14,907 nucleotides of DNA from JAFLBB01 sp040007195 (GCA_040007195.1 JBDTVQ010000137.1:1-14907), one strand, 5' to 3'. Positions 1-7,975 are shown, counted from the first letter of the stretch. Notes: generated by a model not told the origin, from the sequence alone. Made by a program: numbers and translations.

Positions 1-2
1 GC

Positions 3-641
3 GAAGGGCGTGAACTGTATCACGGCAACCAGGTGTTGGCGGGTCAGGTGCTCGGCTACGATCCAGCGAAGAAGTTCCGGCAGTCGAGCCACACGCTGGC
101 CAATATCTTTTCGGCGCTGGACCGCGTGTTTCGCCGCGGGGAAACCGCCGCGGCGGCGAAGCAAAGGATCGCGGATTATCTTGTGTTGGATGCGTTGGTC
201 GGCAACACGGACCGGCATCATGAGAACTGGGGCATCCTCGTGAAGCGTACTCCAAGGGGCAGAACGGGCATGATCGCCCCGTCGTTCGACCACGCCTCGT
301 CGCTGGGGCGCGAGTTGCTCGACGACACTCCGGGCAAGTGCCGCGTCCGGATCCTGAAGGAGAACCGGATCGAACAATATGCAGAAAAGGCGCCCGGAGC
401 CATTTACTGGAATGAGAATGACAAACGGGCCATCGGCCCTCTCGAACTGGTAAGGCGCGCCGCGGCAGCATACCCAGACTTGTTCCGCCCCGCGCTCGCA
501 GGGCTTGATAGCCTGGAGAAGGAGAGCGTGGAGCGCATCGTCGGACGGGTCCCGCAGGGCTGGATGAGCGGCGTTGCGCGCCAGTTCGCGCTAGAGTTAA
601 CTTGTTACAACCTGAAGCAATTGAAAGAGATCGCGCTATGA
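3..641 (+). CDS. HipA-family Ser/Thr kinase, C-terminal part (5' truncated by window edge)
   Basis: The frame is open from base 3, so the gene begins outside the window; about 212 residues of the C-terminal kinase lobe are visible. The motif NTDRHHENWG (catalytic Asp codon at 210-212) is the HipA catalytic-loop signature, and SFDHASSLG (Asp codon at 288-290) fits the downstream metal-binding Asp. Known HipA kinases phosphorylate proteins on Ser/Thr; the classical E. coli target is glutamyl-tRNA synthetase. The stop overlaps the start of the next gene as ATGA (638-641), so the two are almost certainly translationally coupled. The neighbour carries the HipA-N-like region together with a HIRAN domain, which suggests a split HipA architecture. 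The position just upstream of hsdR suggests a link to the restriction system rather than a stand-alone toxin. Family assignment is firm; role and target are not known. Confidence 0.88.
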   Translation, partial: EGRELYHGNQVLAGQVLGYDPAKKFRQSSHTLANIFSALDRVFRRGETAAAAKQRIADYLVLDALVGNTDRHHENWGILVKRTPRGRTGMIAPSFDHASSLGRELLDDTPGKCRVRILKENRIEQYAEKAPGAIYWNENDKRAIGPLELVRRAAAAYPDLFRPALAGLDSLEKESVERIVGRVPQGWMSGVARQFALELTCYNLKQLKEIAL

Positions 642-1384
642 CGGACAAGACCCTGTTTTTGGCTTGGCAGGACAAACGGCTGACGCGCGCATGGTTTCCG
701 GTGGGCCGTCTGGATGTTCTGAAGACGCCACGCACGTACCGGTTCCGATATACCCAAGGCGCGGAGCGTGCCCGCGAGAAGGCTGGCTTCGAGCCCTTGT
801 ATGACTTCCCGGAGTGGAAGGGGAGCTATGAGTCTTCCGAGTTATTCCCGTTGTTCCAGAACCGGGTGATTTCCACCGAACGGAAGGACTTTTCGGAGTA
901 TCTGCGCATGTTGGATCTGCCGCAGACGGCCGAGCCCGCGGAGATCTTGGAAGTCGGTGGTGGGTATCGCGCCACGGACAACTTCGAGGTCTTCCCCAAG
1001 ATCGAGCGTCGTCCGGACGGTTCCTTCCGATGCCGGTTCTTTCTGCATGGCTCGCGGTATGTTTGTCCCGCAGCCATCGAGCGTACCGACAAACTGCAGA
1101 AAGGCGAACATCTGTATGTCACGCTGGAACTCACCAACCCGGTTGCCGGTGTGGCCGTGCAAATTCAGACCACGGACTATCATGTCATCGGCTGGGCTCC
1201 CCGCTATTTGGTGAATGATCTGGTGCAGGCAATGGCCCACGCGCCCGGTGAGTATGCCGCCAAGGTAGTGCGGATCAATCCTTCACCCGCGCCATCAAAA
1301 CAGCGCTTGCTGGTCGAGTTGTCTGGAAGCTGGCCAGCGTATGAGCCCATGAGTTCAGGCGACTTTGAACCGCTGACTCAGTAA
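638..1384 (+). CDS. HIRAN-domain protein with HipA-N-like region
   Basis: 248 residues from ATG 638, chosen because it overlaps the preceding stop as ATGA and has a purine-rich stretch (623-629) in front; an earlier in-frame start at 602 would lie inside the kinase gene. Residues about 5-110 (LLAW-like start, PVGRL, YRFRYTQGA, ELFPLFQNR) resemble the N-terminal region found with HipA-type kinases. Residues about 130-200 look like a HIRAN domain: FFLHGSRY, then a polar-hydrophobic core and a YHVIGWAPRYLV end. HIRAN domains are known from SWI2/SNF2 proteins such as HLTF, where they bind single-stranded 3' DNA ends, and occur as solo or fused modules in bacteria. It probably partners the kinase upstream, and may sense DNA ends produced by, or attacked by, the restriction system. 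That functional link is inference. No transmembrane or signal segment is seen. Confidence 0.8.
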   Translation: MTDKTLFLAWQDKRLTRAWFPVGRLDVLKTPRTYRFRYTQGAERAREKAGFEPLYDFPEWKGSYESSELFPLFQNRVISTERKDFSEYLRMLDLPQTAEPAEILEVGGGYRATDNFEVFPKIERRPDGSFRCRFFLHGSRYVCPAAIERTDKLQKGEHLYVTLELTNPVAGVAVQIQTTDYHVIGWAPRYLVNDLVQAMAHAPGEYAAKVVRINPSPAPSKQRLLVELSGSWPAYEPMSSGDFEPLTQ

Positions 1385-1403
1385 CGCAGCTCAGTCTGAG
1401 GCG

Positions 1404-4400
1404 ATGGCCTACACCGACATCAACAGCGAAGACCGGCTCGTTCAGGCCACGTTTGCTGAGCACCTGCAGACGCAGCTCGGATGGGAGAGCATCTACGCCT
1501 GGAACCATGAGACGTTTGGGCCGGATGGCACTCTCGGGCGAGCAGACATGCGCGAAGTCGTGCTCAAGCGCGACCTGCGGGCCGCCTTGGTCCGCCTGAA
1601 TCCCCAACTTCCGTCGGCGGCCATCGATGACGCCTTGGCCAAGCTCAGCCGGAATGACCTGTCGCGATCACTGCTGCAGCACAATCAAGAGTTTCATCAG
1701 TTCATCCGCGACGGTGTGCCCGTCAGCTATCGCGACGCCCAAGGTCAACCGCGCGACGCGCGAGCCCGCGTGATCGACTTTCAGAACGGTTCTTCTCTGG
1801 ATAGCTCCGGCAAGCCCCGGCCAAACAACCGCTTCGTGGCAGTTCGCGAACTCAAGATCACCGGGTTGCGCACCCCAGGCTATAACCGCCGCGCGGATCT
1901 GGTCTGTTTCGTTAACGGCCTGCCCCTCGTGTTCATTGAGCTAAAAGCCGTGTACCGGAATATTCGCGCGGGCTTCGACGGCAACCTGCGGGACTACCTG
2001 GATGAGAACGTCATCGCCCACGCCTTTCACCACAACGCTTTTCTGATCGTCAGCAACGGTCACCGCGCCCGGTACGGGTCAATTACAAGCCAGTGGGATC
2101 ACTTTGGGGAGTGGAAGCGCCTGGACGAGCGGGACAAGGGCAATCTGGAAGCGGAGGTGCTGCTCAACGGCATGCTCGCGCACGACCGGTTGCTCGACAT
2201 GGTCGAGAACTTCATTCTCTTCGATGGCAGCAAACCCGGTGCGGTCCGAAAAGTAATCGCACGCAATCACCAGGTGCTCGGCGTAAACAATGCGGTGGCG
2301 TCGGTCGCGCGGCAGGAAGCGCTGAAAAAGGAGTTCCCGCCGGAGAAGCGGCTTGCCTATCGGGTGGTGGAACTGCCGGCAGAGGAGGCTGTCGACGCCG
2401 ATCTGCTGCCAGTGGCGCGGACGATGGAGGATCAAGGCGAGAAGCGCGTGCTCGAACTTGTGGAATCCGCGCATCCAGACCTCGGTAAGTTGGGCGTCTT
2501 CTGGCACACACAGGGATCCGGCAAGTCTTACTCCATGGCGTTCTTTGCTGAGAAGGTGCGCCGGCGAATCTCGGCCAAGTTTACCTTTCTGCTAATGACG
2601 GACCGCAACGATTTGGACAGCCAGATCTACCGCACGTTCGTAGGTTGTGGCGTGGCCGATGAGAAGACGCCCCGCGCCAGTTCCGGGGAACTGCTGAAGG
2701 GATTGCTCCAGGGGAACCATCGGTTCATCTTCAGCCTGATCCACAAATTCAACCAGGACGTGAATCCGCACGAGCCATACAGCACGCGGGATGACATCAT
2801 CGTGATCTCCGACGAGGCCCACCGGACGCAAGCGGGCAAACTCGCGCGCAACATGCGGCTGGCCCTGCCCAACGCGGCTTTCATCGGCTTCACCGGCACG
2901 CCCCTGTTCAAGCATGACAATCTGACGAAGCGCATCTTTGGTACATACGTTTCGCGGTACGACTTCAAGCGCTCGGAAGAAGACGGCGCCACGGTGAAGC
3001 TCGTGTATGAGAACCGCGGCGAAAAGCTCGGAATCGCCCGGCTGGATCTGAACGACCGGATCGCCGATGCCATCGCCAAAGCCGAACTCGATCCAGACAA
3101 AGAAGCCCTGCTCGAAAAACTGCTTGGACAGGACTATGAGGTCATCACGGCGGATGACCGCCTCGACAAGATCGCTGGCGATTTCGTGGAGCATTGCGCC
3201 GGCCGTTGGGAGTCGGGCAAGGTCATGCTGGTGTGCATCGACAAGATCACCTGCGGGCGGATGTGGCAGTGCATCATCCCGCGCTGGCAGGCGAAACTCG
3301 CCGCGGTGACCGCCCTGATTCCGGTCAAAGAGGCTGAGATACCGACCCTGGCCGACGAACACGAAACGGAAGACGCGACAAAGGAACTCAACTATCTGCG
3401 TGGCCAGGCCAGGTGGATGCAAGAGACGATCATCGAAATCATCATCAGCGAAGGCCAGAATGAGGTGGCGGACTTCCAGAAATGGAGCGTCGATATCATC
3501 CCGCACCGTGCGCGGATGAAGCAGGGATTCGAAGTCGGCGATAAGCGGGTAGACGTGGAGTCGGCATTCAAGAACCCCGAGCACCCGTTCCGTGTGGCGA
3601 TCGTCTGCGCCATGTGGTTGACCGGTTTCGACGTGGAGTGCCTCTCCACACTGTATATCGACAAACCCATGAAGGCCCACACGTTGATGCAGGCCATCGC
3701 CAGGGCGAACCGTATCTATCCCGGCAAGGATTTCGGCCTCATCGTCGACTACAACGGCATGCTGAAGAGTCTCAGAGAGGCGTTGGCACAATACGCCCTC
3801 GGAGAAGAGGGCGGCGGCGGAGAAGAGATCGTGGCCCCGATAGAGGAGAGGGTAAAAGCCCTCCTTGATGCCATTGAGGAGACGGAGAAGCATCTGCGCG
3901 GTCTGGGCTTCGAACCCGCTCGGTTGCAGGGAGCGAAAGGATTCGCGCGCATTCAAGCGCTGGCCGACGCCGTGGACGCGGTTTATGCCTCAGACGAATC
4001 GAAGCGTCGATTTGAAATCCTGGCGCGCCAGGTGTTCATCCGGTTCAAGGCACTGATCATGGAGCCCTCGGCTTTCAGCTACGCCGAGCGCCACGACAAT
4101 ATCGAGGCGATCTACAAGAAGCTCGAAGAGCGCCGCGACACCTCCGACGTTACCGACCTACTCAAGGAACTTCACCGGATCGTCAATGAGGCAATCCGTG
4201 CCGCAGAATCCGGCGACGACCAGGCGGACGTTAAGTTCTACGATCTGAGCCAGATCGATCTGGAGAGGCTCCGCGACGAGTTCGCGAAGAAGGTGCGGCG
4301 CAAAGTCTCAGCGTTGCAGGACATCCGGCAGGTGCTGGAAGACAAACTCGCCCAAATGGTGGCGCAGAACCCACTTCGCATGGACTACTACAAGAAGTAC

Positions 4401-4835
4401 GCCGAGATCGTCGCCGACTACAACCGCGAGAAGGATCGCGTCAGTATCGAGGACACCTTCGCGAAGCTGGTAGACCTGGCCGACAGTCTCAGCGCCGAAC
4501 AGCGGCGAGCTACCGAGGAAGGATTGAGCGAAGACGAACTCGCGCTCTTTGACCTGTTGAAAAAGGAGAACCTCAGCAAGGCAGACCGCGAGAAGGTGAA
4601 GCAGGCGAGCCAGACCCTGCTTGAATCAGTTCGCCGGCTTATTGCTCCGCTGGAACGCTGGACGGAGAAAGAGCAAACCCAAGCAGAGGTCGAGACCTTT
4701 ATTCTCGACTACCTCTACCAGGAGTTGCCCTCGCCGCCGTTCACAGAGGATGAGAAGCAGTCGATTGCCAAGTTGGCCTACGATCATGTGTGGCAGCAGA
4801 GCGTTGCTGGCTACCACGCGCCAAGCGCATTTTGA
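1404..4835 (+). CDS. hsdR: Type I restriction enzyme, R subunit (HsdR)
   Basis: 1143 residues, normal for HsdR. It cuts DNA remotely from the recognition site after ATP-driven translocation, in a complex with HsdM and HsdS. The nuclease core is visible as D165 in RADLVCF and E179-L-K181 (PD-(D/E)xK). The SF2 motor follows: Walker A GSGKS 371-375, DEAH 470-473, GFTGTP 495-500, and motif VI QAIARANR 763-770. The charged, helical C-terminal third (from about 800) resembles the DUF3387-type C-terminus of EcoR124-like enzymes, which contacts the methylase core. All key residues are present, so it should be active. ATG 1404 lies 19 bases after the HIRAN gene, with TGAGG at 1397-1401 very close to the start. 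hsdM and hsdS are absent from the window and are presumably upstream of the kinase gene. The long antisense frames inside are codon-bias shadows. Confidence 0.97.
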   Translation: MAYTDINSEDRLVQATFAEHLQTQLGWESIYAWNHETFGPDGTLGRADMREVVLKRDLRAALVRLNPQLPSAAIDDALAKLSRNDLSRSLLQHNQEFHQFIRDGVPVSYRDAQGQPRDARARVIDFQNGSSLDSSGKPRPNNRFVAVRELKITGLRTPGYNRRADLVCFVNGLPLVFIELKAVYRNIRAGFDGNLRDYLDENVIAHAFHHNAFLIVSNGHRARYGSITSQWDHFGEWKRLDERDKGNLEAEVLLNGMLAHDRLLDMVENFILFDGSKPGAVRKVIARNHQVLGVNNAVASVARQEALKKEFPPEKRLAYRVVELPAEEAVDADLLPVARTMEDQGEKRVLELVESAHPDLGKLGVFWHTQGSGKSYSMAFFAEKVRRRISAKFTFLLMTDRNDLDSQIYRTFVGCGVADEKTPRASSGELLKGLLQGNHRFIFSLIHKFNQDVNPHEPYSTRDDIIVISDEAHRTQAGKLARNMRLALPNAAFIGFTGTPLFKHDNLTKRIFGTYVSRYDFKRSEEDGATVKLVYENRGEKLGIARLDLNDRIADAIAKAELDPDKEALLEKLLGQDYEVITADDRLDKIAGDFVEHCAGRWESGKVMLVCIDKITCGRMWQCIIPRWQAKLAAVTALIPVKEAEIPTLADEHETEDATKELNYLRGQARWMQETIIEIIISEGQNEVADFQKWSVDIIPHRARMKQGFEVGDKRVDVESAFKNPEHPFRVAIVCAMWLTGFDVECLSTLYIDKPMKAHTLMQAIARANRIYPGKDFGLIVDYNGMLKSLREALAQYALGEEGGGGEEIVAPIEERVKALLDAIEETEKHLRGLGFEPARLQGAKGFARIQALADAVDAVYASDESKRRFEILARQVFIRFKALIMEPSAFSYAERHDNIEAIYKKLEERRDTSDVTDLLKELHRIVNEAIRAAESGDDQADVKFYDLSQIDLERLRDEFAKKVRRKVSALQDIRQVLEDKLAQMVAQNPLRMDYYKKYAEIVADYNREKDRVSIEDTFAKLVDLADSLSAEQRRATEEGLSEDELALFDLLKKENLSKADREKVKQASQTLLESVRRLIAPLERWTEKEQTQAEVETFILDYLYQELPSPPFTEDEKQSIAKLAYDHVWQQSVAGYHAPSAF

Positions 4836-5128
4836 GGCGGCCGAAGCGTGGTTGGCATGCGCCTTGGGATCAGTGTTGGTGGGAGAGTTTCGTAGGCATC
4901 CCGCTTGACTCCGGACAATCTGCCAAACCTGTTAACCAACTCCCCGGAAGCCCGGAGAACGGGAGAAAAGGGACCGAAAGAGGCACAGCGCTCCCAGTCT
5001 CGTCGGCGTCGGCCAGCGACGCCGAGACGCCAGAGAAAACCAATCTCGTAAAGTATTGGAAAGAAGAGGGAGTTCGACGGAGTGCTGCCGTCAACCAACT
5101 GGGGGGGAAACGTCGTGGGAAATAAAGT
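4836..5128. other. Intergenic stretch between hsdR and tRNA-Asn
   Basis: 293 bases without a supported gene. The open frames here do not resemble any family I know and one simply runs into the tRNA. Two similar segments, both containing CAACCAACT-like sequence (around 4929-4945 and 5087-5104), and a 9-bp hairpin (5003-5025) are the only structure I see. No integrase gene or fragment is recognisable. Confidence 0.6.
5003..5025. repeat. 9-bp inverted repeat (hairpin)
   Basis: TCGGCGTCG, loop GCCAG, CGACGCCGA: a perfect 9-bp stem. There is no T-run on either side in either orientation, so it is not a standard intrinsic terminator, though it lies downstream of both hsdR and the tRNA. Confidence 0.5.
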
Positions 5129-5203
<75 letters not shown>

Positions 5204-5311
5204 GCAGCCATTTCATTACACCATCCGGCCCTCGCCACTGTCAATTCTTGGCGCTCCCCTCCGCCCACTTTTCGCCTCCACCGTGCCCCACAAAATGCCA
5301 TACTGTGGGCA

Positions 5312-5905
5312 GTGGCCAAAGCGCGCGAATTGGAAGCTCAACTGCACCGCGTGGAAGAGCAACTGCACCTTATCCAACGCATTGCCCGGCACCTGGTTCG
5401 CACCGGCGTGCTCAGCGATTCTCTGCAACACATCATTGGCATGGTCAGCGATTTGATGCAGGCCGATTCCTGCCTGCTCTATCTCCTCGGTGACGAAGAC
5501 CTGATGCTGGTCGCCGCCAAAGATCCCCGCCCGGGCGCCATCGGCAACGTCCGTCTGCGTTTGAGCGAAGGCCTCACCGGCTGGGTCGCCCGCGAGCGCC
5601 GCCTATTGGCCATCTCGCAAGAGGCTTACAACGACAGCCGTTTCAAATTCTTCCGCGACCTTCCCGAAGACACCTTCGAAGCCTTCCTTTCGGCACCCGT
5701 AATCGTTGGCGGCCGCGTCATTGGCGTCATCAATCTACAACACCGGCGCCCGCACGCCCACACCGGCGACGAGATGGAAATGCTCACAACCGTCGGCGAA
5801 CTCATCGGCTGCCGCGTCACGATGGCGCGCCTGGAATCCGGACCCGAACAGGTCAACTACTCCGAACTGGCCCTGCGTACGCTCCCCGCCGGGCAAGCCC
5901 CATGA
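5312..5905 (+). CDS. GAF-domain protein
   Basis: 197 residues from GTG 5312. Upstream in-frame ATG codons would lie inside the tRNA gene, and the sequence before residue 1 does not look coding. Residues about 3-30 form a short amphipathic helix or coiled coil (ARELEAQLHRVEEQLHLIQ). Residues about 35-175 are a GAF fold: SDSLQHIIGMVSDLMQADSC, the LSEGLTGWVARE turn (85-95) and SAPVIVGGRVIGVINLQHR (127-145) are typical of the GAF domains of PtsP and sensor kinases. No kinase, cyclase or DNA-binding domain follows, so it is a stand-alone sensor or ligand-binding module, cytoplasmic as far as can be seen. A TACTGT box (5301-5306) lies 5 bases before the start and there is no clear ribosome site. 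Its stop overlaps the next start as ATGA, so the two genes are coupled. Ligand unknown. Confidence 0.85.
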   Translation: MAKARELEAQLHRVEEQLHLIQRIARHLVRTGVLSDSLQHIIGMVSDLMQADSCLLYLLGDEDLMLVAAKDPRPGAIGNVRLRLSEGLTGWVARERRLLAISQEAYNDSRFKFFRDLPEDTFEAFLSAPVIVGGRVIGVINLQHRRPHAHTGDEMEMLTTVGELIGCRVTMARLESGPEQVNYSELALRTLPAGQAP

Positions 5906-7116
5906 CCAGGTTCGCCCGCCGCCAGTTTCTGGCAGCCTGCGGAGCAATTCCCCTCGCCGCGCAGCAAGCGGCGCCTGCGCGATCCGAGCCAACGCAATCC
6001 TCTCAATCGCAACCCTCTCAAACGCAACCAGCGCCCCGGTCCTCCCCATCCCCATCCTGGAACCAGGTCTTCTTTCACGACGCCGACGAACAGCAACTCT
6101 CCATCCTGGAAATCGCCTTCTACTCCAACCGAGCCGCAATGGCGATCGCACTGCTGAGCGACCGCGGCCGCGTCAAGCCCGCTTCGCTGCGCACCACCGA
6201 TTCCGGCGTGCATTGGACCCTTGGCGAGCTGAAGCCGACAGCGCTTTCCGTCCAGTTTCTCGATGAGGCCAACGGTTGGATGGCCGCCACCAACGGGATC
6301 TATAAAAGCACCGATGCCGGCCAGAGCTGGCGCCGCGTGGTTCGCAACTCGGAAATCCGGCACGTTCGATTTGCCGACCGGGAACGCGGCTATGCGGCCG
6401 GCGGGGAGTGCACGGCGCTTGAAACCATCGACGGGGGCAAATCGTGGAAGCCCATTGAAGCCGCTTCGTCGTACAAGGCCAATAAGGACCGGATCAACTA
6501 CCGCTGGATCGAACTGGCGAACACCACCATGGGCTTCATCGTGGGCAGCTATGATCCAGTTCGCCCGTATCGAAGGGATGACCTGCCCGCATGGATCGAC
6601 CCGGAATCGAGCCGCCGGCTCCACCGCCAAACACCGGCACTCAGCCTCGTTCTGCAGACCATCGACGGCGGAAAGGTTTGGAAGCCGACCTCAAGTTCCA
6701 TTTTCGGGCACATCACGCGGTTGAGAATGGGTAGCCGGGGGCTTGGCCTGGCCCTGGTGGAGTTCGACGACTCCTTCGACTATGCCAGCGAAGTCTTCCT
6801 GATCAACCTCTCGACCGGGAAGACGGACCGCACCTATCGCGAGGCTGAGCGAGCCATCACTGACGTGTTGATTCGAGACGATGGCTCGTTCTGGATGGCG
6901 GGAGTGGAGTCGCCGGGCCGCCTCCGCACCTCGCCGATACCGGCCAAAGTGCATATTTTGAAGGGCGATGGCGGCGGTAACTGGATCGAAATGGAAGTCG
7001 ACTACCGCGCCACGGCACGGCGCGTCCGTTTTGCCGAGTCTCCCACGGGCCAGCTATTTGCCTGTACCGACACCGGCATGATCCTCCACCTCGGCACGCC
7101 ACCGGCCAAAACATAA
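5902..7116 (+). CDS. Tat-exported Ycf48-like/BNR-repeat protein
   Basis: 404 residues; ATG 5902 overlaps the GAF gene stop (ATGA). The N-terminus ARRQFLAACGAIPLAAQ is a twin-arginine-type signal with probable cleavage near residues 20-27, followed by a Gln/Ser/Pro-rich linker (28-51). The mature part has Asp-box (BNR) turns at 97-105 (RTTDSGVHW), 135-143 (KSTDAGQSW), 174-182 (ETIDGGKSW) and 252-260 (QTIDGGKVW), the signature of Ycf48/sortilin-type beta-propellers. In phototrophs Ycf48 helps assemble photosystem II; in non-phototrophic bacteria such proteins are common and mostly of unknown function. Pairing with a GAF protein suggests a cytoplasmic sensor coupled to an exported propeller, but this is inference. 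The LAAC at 10-13 could imitate a lipobox but is too close to the N-terminus. Confidence 0.85.
   Translation: MTRFARRQFLAACGAIPLAAQQAAPARSEPTQSSQSQPSQTQPAPRSSPSPSWNQVFFHDADEQQLSILEIAFYSNRAAMAIALLSDRGRVKPASLRTTDSGVHWTLGELKPTALSVQFLDEANGWMAATNGIYKSTDAGQSWRRVVRNSEIRHVRFADRERGYAAGGECTALETIDGGKSWKPIEAASSYKANKDRINYRWIELANTTMGFIVGSYDPVRPYRRDDLPAWIDPESSRRLHRQTPALSLVLQTIDGGKVWKPTSSSIFGHITRLRMGSRGLGLALVEFDDSFDYASEVFLINLSTGKTDRTYREAERAITDVLIRDDGSFWMAGVESPGRLRTSPIPAKVHILKGDGGGNWIEMEVDYRATARRVRFAESPTGQLFACTDTGMILHLGTPPAKT
5991..6029 (+). repeat. 15-base tandem repeat inside the Ycf48-like gene
   Basis: About 2.6 copies of a 15-base unit: AACGCAATCCTCTCA, ATCGCAACCCTCTCA, AACGCAACC. It encodes the Gln/Ser/Pro linker between signal peptide and propeller. 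The 15-base period keeps the frame, so copy-number change would only alter linker length. Confidence 0.8.
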
Positions 7117-7227
7117 CCGCCAGGCTCCGATTTATTCACAGGTTTAGCACAGGCCAGGCCTCGCAACTGCTTGTCATAGCAGGCTGATTTAGTTGTGCAA
7201 AATGCATACGTTAGTCATCGATTTCCT

Positions 7228-7256
7228 TTGACCCTACCGCCCACGAGGCGCATACT
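7228..7256 (+). promoter_or_regulatory. Sigma70-like promoter in front of the candidate ncRNA
   Basis: TTGACC (7228-7233), a 17-base spacer, then CATACT (7251-7256). The -35 matches consensus at five of six positions and the -10 at four of six, with ideal spacing. Initiation would fall around 7261-7264, right at the start of the inverted repeat that closes the candidate RNA. Confidence 0.5.
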
Positions 7257-7260
7257 GACT

Positions 7261-7868
7261 ATGGTTCCAAGAGGTTAAAGGAACAGCGAGCCCAGCAGGG
7301 CGTAGCGAATCTCGAGCGTTGATCCGTAACCGGCTCTTTCACAAGTACACCGGCGGCGGGGAGCAAAAGAAAATCGGGCGTTTTGCCAGGGTGGGCTTCG
7401 CGGTGGCGGGTCCATTCCGCCGCGCCGATCTGAAGGGATCCAAAAAATCCCAACAGGGAGCGAGGAATGGAAAAGCAACCGTGAACGTCGCGAAGGGACG
7501 CGGCAACGGGTTTTCAGCATTGAAGTCCCCTGCACGCCGACAAGGCAGCGAGGGGCCGAGCGGAGAGCCGAACGAGCCGTAGAACAACATGGCGTGGCCC
7601 CGAAGCAGTAGGCCGGGAGCATTGACCCTGCCGTGGACGCACCGGAGACGGTGTGACCGGGACAGGCGAGCGAAAGGCCGTTGCGAGGGACCGGACCCTA
7701 CCGCCGGAGCGAGCAGGCGACGTGTCAAGCGGTGAACTGGATGACCGAAGGGTAGTCCGGGGAGCAAGACGCGAAACGCCCCGACTCGGTGGATGACATG
7801 CTCAGGCCAAAGCTAGCAGGCCGGAGAGCGAGCTGAACCCAAGATCACTTGGAACCATTTTTCTTTTT
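7261..7868 (+). ncRNA. Candidate large structured noncoding RNA (about 600 nt)
   Basis: No credible protein frame is found here. The region is bounded by a perfect 11-bp inverted repeat, ATGGTTCCAAG (7261-7271) and CTTGGAACCAT (7848-7858), followed by TTTTTCTTTTT (7858-7868) and preceded by a good promoter. A second closing helix GGTT/AACC (7273-7276 with 7836-7839) continues inward. Internal helices on the + strand: 7403-7409/7417-7423 (7 bp); 7435-7439/7447-7451; 7527-7531/7551-7555; CGCACCG-GAGA-CGGTGTG at 7638-7655 (7 bp with a GNRA loop); CCGGAC+TACC 7691-7702 with GGTA+GTCCGG 7751-7760 (10 bp, CC bulge); and 7800-7808/7819-7829 (8 bp with an internal loop). This fits a multi-helix RNA closed by a terminal stem, as in OLE, GOLLD or ROOL RNAs, but I cannot assign it to any of them. 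Alternatives are an ORF-less group II intron remnant or a non-autonomous mobile element. The T-tract lacks a local hairpin, so the exact 3' end is uncertain. Confidence 0.55.
7858..7868 (+). terminator. T-rich tract at the end of the candidate ncRNA
   Basis: TTTTTCTTTTT directly follows the 3' arm of the closing stem. The nearest strong local hairpin is 7800-7829, 29 bases earlier, so this is not a textbook intrinsic terminator; termination could rely on the long-range stem. Confidence 0.3.
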
Positions 7869-7890
7869 AGCCTGCCTGCCCAGCCACGAC

Positions 7891-7956
7891 AACGCAAAAG
7901 CGTTTCCAATACAACTCAAAAGAGTTTCCAAGACCACTCAAAAGGGTTTCTAAAAT
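7891..7956. repeat. Three tandem 22-base hairpin units
   Basis: Unit starts at 7891, 7913 and 7935. Cores: AACGC-AAAA-GCGTT (7891-7904), AACTC-AAAA-GAGTT (7913-7926), and CACTC-AAAA-GGGTT (7935-7948, where ACTC pairs with GGGT through one G-T). Linkers are TCCAATAC, TCCAAGAC and TCTAAAAT. Units 1 and 2 differ at both paired partners, so the stem is kept while the sequence changes. They lie between the candidate ncRNA and the 3' end of the - strand zinc-ribbon gene, and could serve either transcript. Confidence 0.75.
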
Positions 7957-7960
7957 GAGG

Positions 7961-7975
7961 GGAACGGAATGTTCC
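7961..7975. repeat. Small hairpin GGAAC-GGAAT-GTTCC at the end of the zinc-ribbon gene
   Basis: A 5-bp perfect stem that touches the stop codon of the - strand gene (7975-7977). It follows the 22-base hairpin units by a few bases and may belong to the same structured 3' region. Confidence 0.4.

Noticed and set aside
2592..3956. 454-codon frame antisense to hsdR
   Set aside because: It lies wholly inside hsdR, shares its codon-position bias, and its product resembles no family.
5902..5943. Lipoprotein signal (LAAC) in the Ycf48-like protein
   Set aside because: The cysteine is at residue 13, leaving no room for a hydrophobic core before it; the RRQFL context fits a Tat signal better.
7339..7767. 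142-codon - strand frame and 87-codon + strand frame in the ncRNA region
   Set aside because: Neither product resembles a protein family, neither has a ribosome site, and the same bases form convincing RNA helices.
7261..7868. Region as RNase P RNA, tmRNA or a complete group II intron
   Set aside because: I find no RNase P conserved core, no tmRNA tRNA-like ends, no GTGYG-type intron start, no domain V-like hairpin and no reverse transcriptase. A decayed intron is not fully excluded.
7891..7956. CRISPR array
   Set aside because: The units are contiguous 22-base repeats without unique spacers, and no cas genes are present.
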